Assembly: GCF_000967495.1 (NCBI RefSeq)
Contig: NZ_JXXU01000003.1
Span: forward strand, 32,166 to 96,165
Direction of reading: 5' to 3'
Length of the DNA: 64,000 nucleotides
Source of the DNA: Vibrio neptunius
GTDB lineage: Bacteria; Pseudomonadota; Gammaproteobacteria; Enterobacterales; Vibrionaceae
A program made the translations under genes and the position numbers. Shown one piece after another: positions 8,495 to 17,628 of this stretch (within the stretch, counting starts at the first letter, position 1; each line of letters begins with the position of its first letter). Under the pieces are notes generated by a model, which saw nothing but the letters and a program-made list of their open reading frames with translations, did not search any database and had not been told where the DNA came from.

Positions 8495-10417
8495 GTGACG
8501 AAATTAGCTATCAGCATAAGACACAAAACCATACTGGCGACAGTATTGGCAGTGGTTCTGGTGATCATCGTACTGATCAGTACTACTGTTAGCCAAGGTC
8601 GTAAGATCATTCTCGACCAAACCTATTCGCAGCAGCTTCCGGCTTCGTTGGGAGAAGTGAGTAATAAAATTAAGCTTGAGTTGGAGAAACCGCTGGTTAT
8701 CGCAGATGTGATGTCTGAGCTTTCCCAACTGACTGAATTTGCAGGTGAGGGCAGTGAAGAAATCGTCGATGTCCTTAGCCGTATCAAGCAGCAGTTTGGT
8801 GCACTGACGGCATTCTACGTCAATACCGTTGATAGTGGCTACTACATTCCTACCGGAAAATTGAAAGACATGTCGGCACAGTCTAACGATGACCAATGGT
8901 TTTATGGTTTTCTCGCCAGTGGCAAGAAGGTCGAGCTATCGATTGATGTCGATGACTCTACTGGTGTAGCGACTGTGTTTGTTAACCATGTGGTGATGCA
9001 ACAGGGCAAGCGTATTGGTGTTACTGGGATTGGCTTGTCGCTACAAAATATGGGGAAAACTGTCGCAAACTACTCGCTAGGTGAGCAAGGTCAACTGATG
9101 CTGGTCGACAATCAAGGAGTAGTGAAGATTCACGCAGATGCCAATCTGGTTGGTAAATCACTCAACGACTTACAGCTTCGAGAATTGGCAGCGGAGCTGG
9201 GAAAGCTCAGTGACACAGACTCACATATCATTGAAGCTGAAGTGAACGGCAGCGCCATGATTGTCGGGTTTATTGCTTTGCCAGAGCTCGGTTGGACACT
9301 AGTTTCTCTTCAGCCTCAAAGTGAAGTGCTGGCGGAGCTGAATCAGTTTATTCAGACCATGACCTACATCGGCGTGGTAGTGGCCTTACTATTTATCGTC
9401 ATCAGTGCTTATATGACCAACACGCTGCTCAAGCCATTGTCGACCACGGCCGATTTGCTGTTGGAAATCGGTGGCGGCGGCGGTGACTTAACGCAAAGGC
9501 TTGATGAAAGCCGTAATGACGAAGTTGGTAGCATTGCCCGTGGTTACAACCAGTTTGTTGCTTATATGGGCAATGTCTTGCAAGAGATCGACCGCTCGCG
9601 CGCTGATTTGGTGGCAACCATTGATCATATTGATTCTCAAGCCAGTGAGATGAAACATCAGATCCAAGGGCAGGAGCAGAACATTGACCAAGTCGCGACA
9701 GCGATCCATGAAATGAGCGCTAGCTCGGAAGAGATCGCCAGCAATGCCAACAATACGTCAGACAATGTGCAGCAAGCGACAGTAGAAGTGAAACATGGCC
9801 TGTCATCGGTCAGTGACACATTTTCTCATACCGAAGCGATGAGCCGACAGTTGGATCAGAGTAGTCAGAGTATTGAGAAACTCTCCAATGACATCAACGC
9901 CATTGATACGGTACTGGATGTGATTAGTGGCGTGTCGGAGCAAACCAATTTGCTTGCACTCAATGCGGCGATAGAAGCTGCTCGTGCGGGAGATCAAGGA
10001 AGAGGGTTTGCTGTGGTAGCGGATGAAGTGCGCACATTAGCGTCACGTACGCAGGATTCAGCCAGTGAAATTCGCACCATTATCGAAAATCTTCAGGGCC
10101 TCAGCGATACAGTGGTGAAAGAAGTTGGCCAGAGTCACAGTACCGGTAAAGCGTGTTTAACCGCCGCTCAGGCTTCTGAGAAGCATTTAGAGTCGATCAA
10201 TCAGTTTGTGGATGAGATTCACCAACTGAGTAGTCAGACCGCCACCGCGACCAATGAACAGTCTCAGGTTATCAATGAAATTGCTCCGCATGTTTCGAGT
10301 ATTGCTGATGTGGCACGCAGCAACACTGAAATGGTCAATCAAACCTCCCATCATTGTGCCGATCTGAAAGACAATGTGAATTTTCTCAGCCAGCTGGTGG
10401 CCAAGTTCAAGTTCTAA
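8495..10417 (+). CDS. methyl-accepting chemotaxis protein (dCACHE type)
   Basis: A 640-residue chemoreceptor: TM1 at about 13-33, a periplasmic ligand-binding region of about 257 residues (34-290, the size of a double CACHE domain), TM2 at about 291-312, HAMP and a cytoplasmic signalling helix pair. The hairpin tip reads [18 protein letters not shown] followed by [15 protein letters not shown]. The start is GTG at 8495 because AAGGA lies 7 bases before it and the overlapping ATG hits a stop. It directly follows the urate/allantoin operon, so a purine-related ligand is a reasonable guess but is unproven. No C-terminal CheR-docking pentapeptide is seen. Confidence 0.9.
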   Translation: MTKLAISIRHKTILATVLAVVLVIIVLISTTVSQGRKIILDQTYSQQLPASLGEVSNKIKLELEKPLVIADVMSELSQLTEFAGEGSEEIVDVLSRIKQQFGALTAFYVNTVDSGYYIPTGKLKDMSAQSNDDQWFYGFLASGKKVELSIDVDDSTGVATVFVNHVVMQQGKRIGVTGIGLSLQNMGKTVANYSLGEQGQLMLVDNQGVVKIHADANLVGKSLNDLQLRELAAELGKLSDTDSHIIEAEVNGSAMIVGFIALPELGWTLVSLQPQSEVLAELNQFIQTMTYIGVVVALLFIVISAYMTNTLLKPLSTTADLLLEIGGGGGDLTQRLDESRNDEVGSIARGYNQFVAYMGNVLQEIDRSRADLVATIDHIDSQASEMKHQIQGQEQNIDQVATAIHEMSASSEEIASNANNTSDNVQQATVEVKHGLSSVSDTFSHTEAMSRQLDQSSQSIEKLSNDINAIDTVLDVISGVSEQTNLLALNAAIEAARAGDQGRGFAVVADEVRTLASRTQDSASEIRTIIENLQGLSDTVVKEVGQSHSTGKACLTAAQASEKHLESINQFVDEIHQLSSQTATATNEQSQVINEIAPHVSSIADVARSNTEMVNQTSHHCADLKDNVNFLSQLVAKFKF

Positions 10418-10425
10418 CTCGTAAG

Positions 10426-10447
10426 GCGGCCATAAGGCCGCTTTTTT
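10426..10447 (+). terminator. Terminator after the dCACHE chemoreceptor
   Basis: Stem GCGGCC / GGCCGC with an ATAA tetraloop followed by six T. The convergent GST gene ends 9 bp further on. Confidence 0.85.
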
Positions 10448-10455
10448 ATTGGAGG

Positions 10456-11121
10456 CTAGGGATCGTTACGGTAGCCGGGCAGATAGATGGGCTCCTGCTG
10501 GTAAGCCTCATCTAACCATTCTCTTACGTATGGGCGATTGAGCAGTTCACTGAACCAACGTTGGGTATAAGGCCATCGCTCATCGGCCTCAAGGTGAGAA
10601 GAAAAACGCACCACCGATGGCAGCAGCATAATGTCTGCGATGGAAAACGCTCCCACCAAGTACTGCCCACCGTACTCGTTAATGGTGTCGTTCCAGAGCT
10701 GATAAATGGCTTCAATTTGCGCCGTTTCATCTTGGCTCAGCGCTTTTTTGTCAGGATAAAATGCGCTCTCAAACGATAATGCTGAGCAGACACGGCCAAA
10801 AGTGGAATGCTGCCAGGAGGCAAACGATCTGGCTTTGGCTCGTGCGCTAATGTCTTCTGGCCACAAGCTACCTTCACCGAGTTCACTGGCGTATTCAGCG
10901 ATCGCTAGTGAGTCAAAAATGATCAGGCCATCGTCATCCAGCACGGGCACTGCCGCTGGTGGAGAGAAGGTACCAATATGCTGCAGATTTTCCCAACGTT
11001 GCGGGCGGCGGATGTCGATAATCCGTTCTTCAAAAGGAATCCCCTGTTCTTTTAACGCCAACCAAGCCCTGAATGCCCAGCTAGAGGCATTACGATTGCC
11101 ACTGTAGAGAATGCGTTTCAT
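10456..11121 (-). CDS. glutathione S-transferase family protein
   Basis: A 221-residue cytosolic GST. The N-terminal thioredoxin-like half starts RILYSGNRNASSWAFRAW, where a Ser in NASS is the likely glutathione-activating residue. It continues with the PAAVPVLDDDGLIIFDSLAI block, i.e. the cis-Pro and the glutathione-binding Asp-Ser. The all-helical C-terminal half has the usual SIADIMLLPSV N-capping motif. AAAGGA precedes the ATG. It is divergent from an Lrp/AsnC regulator that may control it. Substrate unknown. Confidence 0.85.
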   Translation of the reverse strand: MKRILYSGNRNASSWAFRAWLALKEQGIPFEERIIDIRRPQRWENLQHIGTFSPPAAVPVLDDDGLIIFDSLAIAEYASELGEGSLWPEDISARAKARSFASWQHSTFGRVCSALSFESAFYPDKKALSQDETAQIEAIYQLWNDTINEYGGQYLVGAFSIADIMLLPSVVRFSSHLEADERWPYTQRWFSELLNRPYVREWLDEAYQQEPIYLPGYRNDP

Positions 11122-11243
11122 GCTGTGTCCTTTCTGATGATGATGACGCTATTATAAGATTGTTCCGCTGCTGATTCGCTTGAATATCGACATGTAAACG
11201 CCTATAAAAAAGCGTATATCTTAATTTTACGCGGAATAATTGC

Positions 11244-11696
11244 ATGGATGCTTTTGATCATCACATTCTTCGAGCTCTTCAGAACAACAGTCGAATCAGT
11301 AGTGAAGTATTAGGTGCGGAGATTGGTTTATCCCCATCGGCTTGTCAGCGGCGAATCAAAAAACTCAAACAACATGGGGTGATCAAGCAAGAAGTGGCGG
11401 TGCTGGATGCTGGTCAACTTCCGGGATTCATCACTACATTGGTGGATATTACTCTGGAGCGCGGTGGAGAAACCGCGCTGGATGAGTTTATTCATGTACT
11501 AGAAGCCGAATCGCAGGTTCAGCAGTTTTATTATGTGGCGGGCGACGTGGATTTTGTTGTCATTGTGGTCACTCGGGATATGAAAGCTTATGATGCACTG
11601 TCGAGGCGTCTATTTATGTCCAACCAAAACATCAAAAAGTTTTCGACCAAAGTGGTGATCCAACCGGGTAAAGTTGGCCTTGGACTTCCTATCTGA
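11244..11696 (+). CDS. Lrp/AsnC family transcriptional regulator
   Basis: A 150-residue regulator with the family architecture. The N-terminal winged helix-turn-helix carries the signature FDHHILRALQNNSRISSEVL then GLSPSACQRRIKKL. It is followed by a RAM effector domain (about residues 65-145) with the usual FYYVAGDVDFVVIVV strand. Such proteins bind amino acids or related small molecules. Its position back-to-back with the GST gene suggests local control. Confidence 0.9.
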   Translation: MDAFDHHILRALQNNSRISSEVLGAEIGLSPSACQRRIKKLKQHGVIKQEVAVLDAGQLPGFITTLVDITLERGGETALDEFIHVLEAESQVQQFYYVAGDVDFVVIVVTRDMKAYDALSRRLFMSNQNIKKFSTKVVIQPGKVGLGLPI

Positions 11697-11819
11697 AATG
11701 TGCAGCTTTTGTTTTGACTTCAAAGGGTTGAAAAGGCATTTAATCAATCCTTGTCTATACTGATTCTGAACACTGATAAATAGTGTGAATAATTGAAGCA
11801 GGATATTCGAGGGATAGCT

Positions 11820-12320
11820 ATGCGCAAAACAACATGGTTTATTACGTTGGTGGTTGGTTTGATATTGGCCAATGTGGTTTACGCTCTGCCTACTCCAGAA
11901 GGTGACCCAGTTCTTTGGGTGTCGGGAGCGATCACCGAGTCCAACACTGCCGATGGTGCTGAGTTAGATTCTGCAATGATCAAGCAACTTGAGCAAGGAA
12001 CGATCAAAACCAACAACCATGTCGTTTCCAATGTTGTCGAATACAAAGGACCGAAACTCAGTGCGTTGTTGGATTATGTCGGAGCACAAGGTTCAACGGT
12101 TAAAGTGATTGCTTGGGATGATTATGTGGTCAGTATTCCGATATCAGACATTAAAAAATACGGTGTTTTGTTGGCAACACATGAAGATGGCATCAAAATG
12201 ACCATAGACGGTAAAGGTCCTTTCTTCGTTGTTTTCCCTTTCACTGATAACCCCGAGATCCAAAATGATCTGTTTTATAGCCTGTCAGTGTGGCAAGTTC
12301 GTGAGATTGTTATCGAGTAA
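11820..12320 (+). CDS. periplasmic molybdopterin-fold (SUOX-like) small protein
   Basis: About 166 residues with a clear signal peptide (MRKTTWFITLVVGLILANVVYA). The mature part resembles the oxidoreductase molybdopterin-binding fold: WVSGAI, YKGPKLSALLDYVG, then DDYVVSIPISDI, and a C-terminal WQVREIVI. It is far shorter than a catalytic SuoX/MsrP-type enzyme and no cofactor Cys is evident, so a binding or sensing role is more likely than catalysis. The ATG at 11820 follows GAGGG; an upstream TTG frame extension is rejected. The hybrid kinase gene begins 6 bp after its stop, implying co-translation and shared function. Confidence 0.7.
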   Translation: MRKTTWFITLVVGLILANVVYALPTPEGDPVLWVSGAITESNTADGAELDSAMIKQLEQGTIKTNNHVVSNVVEYKGPKLSALLDYVGAQGSTVKVIAWDDYVVSIPISDIKKYGVLLATHEDGIKMTIDGKGPFFVVFPFTDNPEIQNDLFYSLSVWQVREIVIE

Positions 12321-12325
12321 ACAGT

Positions 12326-14428
12326 ATGGAACGGTTTTGGGATAGGGGACGTTACTTTGTTGTCACTATTTCGGCATTGTGTGCTTTGCTTCTAATGGTG
12401 ATTGCTTACGTTTTTTATTCTGTAACTGAAATCAAAAATGTTTCCTCTGAGCCTTATGTTACGATAATCAATAACAATATTTCAGCGAAAACAAAACTGC
12501 TGTTCGTCAAATCTGAAGTACTCTCTTTCGCCGCCCTGCAAGATGAGAAGAGCCTGTCAAAACTTAGGTTCAAGTCCAGAATTTATAAGTCGAGTATCTT
12601 GCAGGATCTCCTCGCAGAGAGAACCAATCGTGTACATGCACAATTTGGTAATCTGAATGAGCTGCAACAAGTTGTTGGGGATATTCGGTCTGTTTTCGAC
12701 TCGATAGACCAGCTTAGTCTTACCAATGTGGACGCCATCGATGCTGTGATAAATCGCATCGACGGCACTTATTCGAGGCTCAATGTTTATCTAGCTGACT
12801 TTGTTGCTGAGGTGCAACGCCAGCAGATCGAATTTCTCGACTTCAAAGAATCTTTCTACAACAAGCAGTATGTCTATTTAGGTATCATTTTGTTGTGTTC
12901 CATGCTGATGATTAGTGTGATTTCATGGATGTATCTACACCAGATTAGGCTAGGTAAAGATCTAGAGGAAAGAACCAAGGTGATGGAGGAGGCGAAGCGC
13001 AACGCTGAGCAAAGCTCTATCGCGAAAGCCCGATTCCTCGCCAACATGTCTCATGAAATGCGTACTCCTCTGAATGCCATTATTGGCTTGAGTCAGAAAG
13101 AGTATTACCAATCGTCTGATGAGCAAACCAGACACTTCCTTTCGATGATCAACAGCTCGGGGGAGCACCTTCTCAAATTGATCAATAACGTGTTAGATCT
13201 CAGCAAGATTGAGCAAGGTAAGTCCAAATTGGAGAGCGATGAGTTCTTTATCAGTGAGCTGATTGATGTCTCTAAAACCGTGTTTATTAACTTCGATAAG
13301 CAGCAAGGGGTTGATGTCTTTTTTTCAGTCTCTTTGGATCGAAACTACAAGATAAAATCAGACAAAACCAAGCTTGTGCAGATAATCAATAACTTAGGTT
13401 ACAACGCACTCAAATTTACAGAATCCGGTCACGTCGAGATCCAAATATCACTCAGCTCAGAGTCTGGGATTTTCAATATCGTAGTGAGGGATACAGGGAT
13501 TGGTATGACTCAAGAGCAGCTTGATAAGGTGTTTCAGGAGTTTACCCAAGCAGATGACTCGATTACCCGAAAGTATGGAGGCACAGGGCTGGGGTTGTCG
13601 ATATGCCAGTCTTTAGTGAATTTGTTGGGGGGTTCTATCAGTGTAGAAAGTTCGCTGGGTGAGGGGAGTGAATTCACCATCAAAGTCCCTGTGAGTATTA
13701 TTGATTCTGTGCCTTTAGTTGATGACAAGCAGGCGACCAGAGCAGTGAGAGTGCTTTCAGACAACCACTATGCGACTGAGTTGATTACCAAAGGTCTCAA
13801 CAAGCTGGGGCTGCATGACGCTCATGGGGATGCGGTATTATGTTACCTGAGCAATGATGATGTTTTGGAAAGTACGCTCAAGCAAGCACACTGCCGTGAC
13901 GACCAAACACTGATAGTGTATGGCAATATCAATACGACACTTCTGCCGAGCGAAAACATGACATTATTGAGTAAGCCGTACGATTTGTTCAGTTTGCTTG
14001 ATTGTTTAAAAGCGCTGGCGAATACGGACTCACAACAAGAGTGCACCGTCGATGAGGCTGACGTTTCAGGCGTCTCCGTGATGTTGGTTGAAGACATTCG
14101 CATGAACCAAATTGTCGCGCAGAAAATGTTGGCCACCTTGGAAGCTGAAGTTACGACTGTGAATAACGGGCAGGAGTGTGTCAACCTACTCAGTCATGAG
14201 CAATTCGACATTATATTGATGGATATTCAAATGCCGATAATGGATGGCTTAGAAGCACTCAAACAGATAAAGCGTGACAACCTTGCGCCAGACACCGCTA
14301 TCATTGCCCTGACCGCCAACACGTTTGAAAGTGATGTACAGAACTACCAAGAGCAAGGCTTTGATAACGTGCTTCCTAAACCATTTAAATTAGAGTGGTT
14401 GAAAGAGATGTTGGAGCAACACGTATGA
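12326..14428 (+). CDS. hybrid sensor histidine kinase/response regulator
   Basis: A 700-residue inner-membrane kinase. TM1 lies at about 11-33, a helical periplasmic sensor at 34-178 and TM2 at 181-203. A HisKA domain has phospho-acceptor His243 in ANMSHEMRTPLN. The ATPase has its N-box near 355, DTGIGM at 389-394 and GGTGLGL at 418-424. Residues 472-563 look like a degenerate receiver (ends LLSKPYDLFSLLDCL but lacks the acidic pocket). A canonical receiver follows with Asp633 in LMDIQMP and Lys685. No DNA-binding output is present, so it must signal to another protein. It is paired with the upstream periplasmic protein, probably its sensor partner. Confidence 0.9.
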   Translation: MERFWDRGRYFVVTISALCALLLMVIAYVFYSVTEIKNVSSEPYVTIINNNISAKTKLLFVKSEVLSFAALQDEKSLSKLRFKSRIYKSSILQDLLAERTNRVHAQFGNLNELQQVVGDIRSVFDSIDQLSLTNVDAIDAVINRIDGTYSRLNVYLADFVAEVQRQQIEFLDFKESFYNKQYVYLGIILLCSMLMISVISWMYLHQIRLGKDLEERTKVMEEAKRNAEQSSIAKARFLANMSHEMRTPLNAIIGLSQKEYYQSSDEQTRHFLSMINSSGEHLLKLINNVLDLSKIEQGKSKLESDEFFISELIDVSKTVFINFDKQQGVDVFFSVSLDRNYKIKSDKTKLVQIINNLGYNALKFTESGHVEIQISLSSESGIFNIVVRDTGIGMTQEQLDKVFQEFTQADDSITRKYGGTGLGLSICQSLVNLLGGSISVESSLGEGSEFTIKVPVSIIDSVPLVDDKQATRAVRVLSDNHYATELITKGLNKLGLHDAHGDAVLCYLSNDDVLESTLKQAHCRDDQTLIVYGNINTTLLPSENMTLLSKPYDLFSLLDCLKALANTDSQQECTVDEADVSGVSVMLVEDIRMNQIVAQKMLATLEAEVTTVNNGQECVNLLSHEQFDIILMDIQMPIMDGLEALKQIKRDNLAPDTAIIALTANTFESDVQNYQEQGFDNVLPKPFKLEWLKEMLEQHV

Positions 14429-14444
14429 GTGTGTCGTTCTAACC

Positions 14445-15173
14445 CTATTTCACGCCAACGATCATTCCCACTCTTTGATTTTCGATACCCAGCAGCCATT
14501 TTTTAATGGGATTTAAATTGCCAAAGTCGTAACAGTGGGCAGAGAAGACGCTATTAAAGCCTGCTTTGATAAGTTGCTCTCGCCAGAACAGCTCTGAATT
14601 AAAACACACTCCGATCCCGGCAGTATTTGATCCTAACTTGGCGACTAGGGTTTTAATCAGGGTAGAGGAGGTGAGTTGATAGATCCTTTTGCCTGGCACA
14701 TTGGAGTGGTCAGCACCTTCATACAGATTTTCAAAAATCACCACGATGCCTTCTGGTGCTAGCATGTCGTAAGCATCTTTCAGCCCCTTTAACTGTAAGT
14801 CATGCGTCTTGGAGTAGCTTGGCGCGACAAAATGATTGAGTACCCAGTTGAACTGGACTAAATCGTATTTGAAGAAGCAGTCGAAGCTTTGGTAATGGGC
14901 TTGGATCAGGTTTTTGCGACTATTCGGATTGTTCTCGTTCAATGCATTCTCGTCAGGGTCAACGATAGTGACCTGGCAGCCTGGATATCGGCCGATGAGT
15001 TTGTCTGCGTAGCTACCCTCGCCTCCACCGACATCGAGAAAATGTGCTTGGTTAGGATTTGGTATGTAACGTTCAATAATATCTGAGACAAGGTGAAATA
15101 GCTCCTTGTCGATAATGTCTCCCTTGGATAAAACCATTTTATTTTGGCCAAAATATTTAGCTTGTTCACTCAT
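14445..15173 (-). CDS. class I SAM-dependent methyltransferase
   Basis: A 242-residue Rossmann-fold methyltransferase. Motif I reads FLDVGGGEGSYADKL, followed by the acidic VTIVDPDENAL and the FKYDLVQFNWVLNHF post-motif. The start at 15173 follows GGAGGTG by 7 bases; a GTG further upstream lacks one. It converges with the hybrid kinase, 16 bp away. The substrate is not recognisable; small-molecule methyltransferases have this layout. Confidence 0.8.
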   Translation of the reverse strand: MSEQAKYFGQNKMVLSKGDIIDKELFHLVSDIIERYIPNPNQAHFLDVGGGEGSYADKLIGRYPGCQVTIVDPDENALNENNPNSRKNLIQAHYQSFDCFFKYDLVQFNWVLNHFVAPSYSKTHDLQLKGLKDAYDMLAPEGIVVIFENLYEGADHSNVPGKRIYQLTSSTLIKTLVAKLGSNTAGIGVCFNSELFWREQLIKAGFNSVFSAHCYDFGNLNPIKKWLLGIENQRVGMIVGVK

Positions 15174-15323
15174 ATTCAACACCTCCACTGTTACGATGAA
15201 ACTTAGCAGTTATTGTGCCGATATTTTTATTGTTTAAGTTGTTGTTTTATATGTTTTTATTTCAATCATTGTTGACGTTGTTATTTTGAGATTGATTTTG
15301 GGAATCAATAAGAGATATGAAAT

Positions 15324-15353
15324 AAAAAAAACGCTCTTGCTTTGCAAGCGCGT
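15324..15353 (-). terminator. Terminator of the xdh-guaD operon
   Basis: On the minus strand a stem ACGC-G-CTTGC / GCAAG-A-GCGT (one mismatch, 3-nt loop) is followed by a run of T (the A-run at 15324-15330), 18 bases past the guaD stop. Confidence 0.85.
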
Positions 15354-15371
15354 TTTCACTAAAAGACTGAG

Positions 15372-16709
15372 TTAACTAGCAAACTTTTTTGCGGCGATAC
15401 GTCCTTCCACATCATAGGCTTTCTCGCCATAAATATACGTCTGAGACACAGTGCGGTCATCGCCAAGGCTCATCAGCACAAACAGCTTTTCTTCCAAGGT
15501 TTTAGCCTGCTCCATTCGGAAACGCATCAGTTGCGTTGCGTGCAAATCCAGCACGACAAAGTCCGCTTCTTTACCCACTTCAAGGTTACCAATTTTGTCT
15601 TCAAGGTGGAGTGAACGTGCGCCGCCCAGCGTTGCTAAGAATAGGGATTTCAATGGGTGCAGTTTCTCTTGTTGAAGTTGCATGATCTTATACGCTTCAC
15701 TCATCGTTTCGAGAATCGAAAAGCTGGTGCCAGCGCCGACATCGGTGCCCATACCGACGCGAACTCCATGTTCTTCCAGTTTAGGCAGTTTGAAGAGACC
15801 AGAGCCGAGGAACAGATTCGATGTTGGACAGAAGGCAATTGCCGATTCAGTTTCTGCCAAACGCTGACATTCACAATCAGAGAGATGAATGCCGTGAGCA
15901 AACACAGAGCGTTTATGCAGCAGACCGTAATGGTCATAGACATCCAGATAAGAGTCGCGTTCTGGAAACAGCTCAAGCACCCATTCAATCTCTTTCTTGT
16001 TCTCTGAAAGGTGGGTATGCATGTACACATCTGGGTATTCTTCCAGAAGTTTTCCTACAGTTGCTAGCTGCTCAGGTGTACTGGTTGGCGCAAAACGAGG
16101 TGTAACCGCATAAAGTAGTCGACCTTTGTTATGCCATTTTTCAATCAGCTCTTTAGATGCCTCGTAGCCAGATTCTGGCGTATCAGTTAAGTAGTCTGGT
16201 GCGTTGCGATCCATTAGCACTTTACCTGCGATCATACGCAAGTTGCGGCGCTGTGCCTCTTCAAAGAACACGTCGACCGACTCTTTATGTACTGTGCCAA
16301 ACACCAATGCTGTGGTGGTACCGTTGCTTGCCAACTCATTGAAGAAAAGTTTTGCGACCTTATGCGCGTACACTGGATTTTTGAAACGCTTTTCTTCCGG
16401 GAAGGTGTAGTTTTCTAACCAGTCGAGCAATTGCTCACCGTAAGAGGCGATCATGCCGGTTTGCGGATAATGAATATGGGTGTCAATAAAACCTGATGTG
16501 ATCAGCTTGTCTTCATATTCGGTGATATTAAGGTTCTTTGGCTGCCTTTTAAGCACCTCTTCTGTCTCACCGATATCGACGACGTGGCCGTCTTCTACCA
16601 CGAGAAGACCGTCGTCGAAAAACTGATACGAGTTTTCCAGTCCGACGTCTTTGGGGTCAGCAATACTGTGCAGAAGGCTTGCACGATAAGCTTTACGTTG
16701 AGTTGTCAT
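15372..16709 (-). CDS. guaD: guanine deaminase
   Basis: A 445-residue zinc amidohydrolase that deaminates guanine to xanthine, feeding XdhAB. Landmarks are SGFIDTHIHYPQTGMIASYG (the metal-binding HxH and the guanine-deaminase-specific continuation), MHTHLSENKKEI (third metal His), FAHGIHLSD and GTDVGAGTSFS (metal Asp). Length and motifs match bacterial GuaD. Last gene of the minus-strand xdh operon, 30 bp after xdhC, with AAAGGAAG before the start. Confidence 0.95.
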   Translation of the reverse strand: MTTQRKAYRASLLHSIADPKDVGLENSYQFFDDGLLVVEDGHVVDIGETEEVLKRQPKNLNITEYEDKLITSGFIDTHIHYPQTGMIASYGEQLLDWLENYTFPEEKRFKNPVYAHKVAKLFFNELASNGTTTALVFGTVHKESVDVFFEEAQRRNLRMIAGKVLMDRNAPDYLTDTPESGYEASKELIEKWHNKGRLLYAVTPRFAPTSTPEQLATVGKLLEEYPDVYMHTHLSENKKEIEWVLELFPERDSYLDVYDHYGLLHKRSVFAHGIHLSDCECQRLAETESAIAFCPTSNLFLGSGLFKLPKLEEHGVRVGMGTDVGAGTSFSILETMSEAYKIMQLQQEKLHPLKSLFLATLGGARSLHLEDKIGNLEVGKEADFVVLDLHATQLMRFRMEQAKTLEEKLFVLMSLGDDRTVSQTYIYGEKAYDVEGRIAAKKFAS

Positions 16710-16739
16710 GTTTACTTCCTTTAAAGGCCCTCTTTGGGG

Positions 16740-17591
16740 CTAGGCGATTTTCTCTTCCAATGATGAATCGCTCAGTTGTTCTTCTTTACTGTGTGGCGTA
16801 GGGCGTTTTTCTTCAAGCGAAATTCCCTGATAGTGTGCGATTAATTCACCCGCAACCGATACCGCAATTTCAGCAGGATGCTTTCCATTCACCATGCTTA
16901 TTCCAATTGGGCAAATCATCGTATTTATTTGTTGCTGGTTGTAGCCTCGTTGCGCCAAACGCATGTCGAATTTTTTGCGCTTGGTTAGTGAACCTATCAT
17001 GCCGAAATACGCACTGTCGTCTCGATCTATGATGGCTTTTGCCAACTCAAAATCGAGCTGATGATTGTGCGTCATGACCAGATAGTAGCTATTCGGTGAC
17101 ATGTCGCGTACTTCAGCGACCGGATCATCGCTCACCAGCTTGGATACGTTACGAGGGAGTTCATCAGGGAATACGTCTTCACGCTCATCAATCCAAGTGA
17201 CACGGAAAGGGAGCGTCGAGACAATATGTAAAAGTGCTTTGGCAACATGGCCAGCACCGAATACCACTAGATGTTTTTGCGCGGTGCCTATTGGCTCAAA
17301 GCTCAGTGTTGCCATTCCGCCACAACACTGACCTAAGCGAGCCCCGAGATTAAAGCGCTCCACTTTCAGTGAACGTTCACCCGCGAGCAGCATTTCACGC
17401 GCCATTTTGGTGGCGATGTGCTCCAGATGACCACCACCAATGGTGGCAATCAAACGGTCGCGAGTGACCAACATTTTTGTGCCCGCATCCCGTGGCACTG
17501 AGCCACGATCTTCCAATACGGTCACCATCACGCAAGGTTCACTGTTTTTCTCTAGCTGTGCCAGTTCATGAATCCAATTGTCCTTAAACAT
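16740..17591 (-). CDS. xdhC: xanthine dehydrogenase accessory protein XdhC
   Basis: A 283-residue molybdenum-cofactor maturation factor that protects and delivers sulfurated Moco to XdhB. It shows the N-terminal PCVMVTVLEDRGSVPRDAGTK-type block, the GGGHLEHIATKMA signature and a Rossmann-like C-terminal half (VFGAGHVAKALLHIV). It follows xdhB by 37 bp and is translated from an ATG behind AAGGAGAG. Confidence 0.94.
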   Translation of the reverse strand: MFKDNWIHELAQLEKNSEPCVMVTVLEDRGSVPRDAGTKMLVTRDRLIATIGGGHLEHIATKMAREMLLAGERSLKVERFNLGARLGQCCGGMATLSFEPIGTAQKHLVVFGAGHVAKALLHIVSTLPFRVTWIDEREDVFPDELPRNVSKLVSDDPVAEVRDMSPNSYYLVMTHNHQLDFELAKAIIDRDDSAYFGMIGSLTKRKKFDMRLAQRGYNQQQINTMICPIGISMVNGKHPAEIAVSVAGELIAHYQGISLEEKRPTPHSKEEQLSDSSLEEKIA

Positions 17592-17628
17592 ACGTCTCTC
17601 CTTGAACGGTAAACCCTTAAATAACCCC

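Noticed and set aside
8356..8592. 78-codon frame overlapping the chemoreceptor start
   Set aside because: It overlaps the well-supported GTG start and signalling-protein frame, has no ribosome site and resembles no family.
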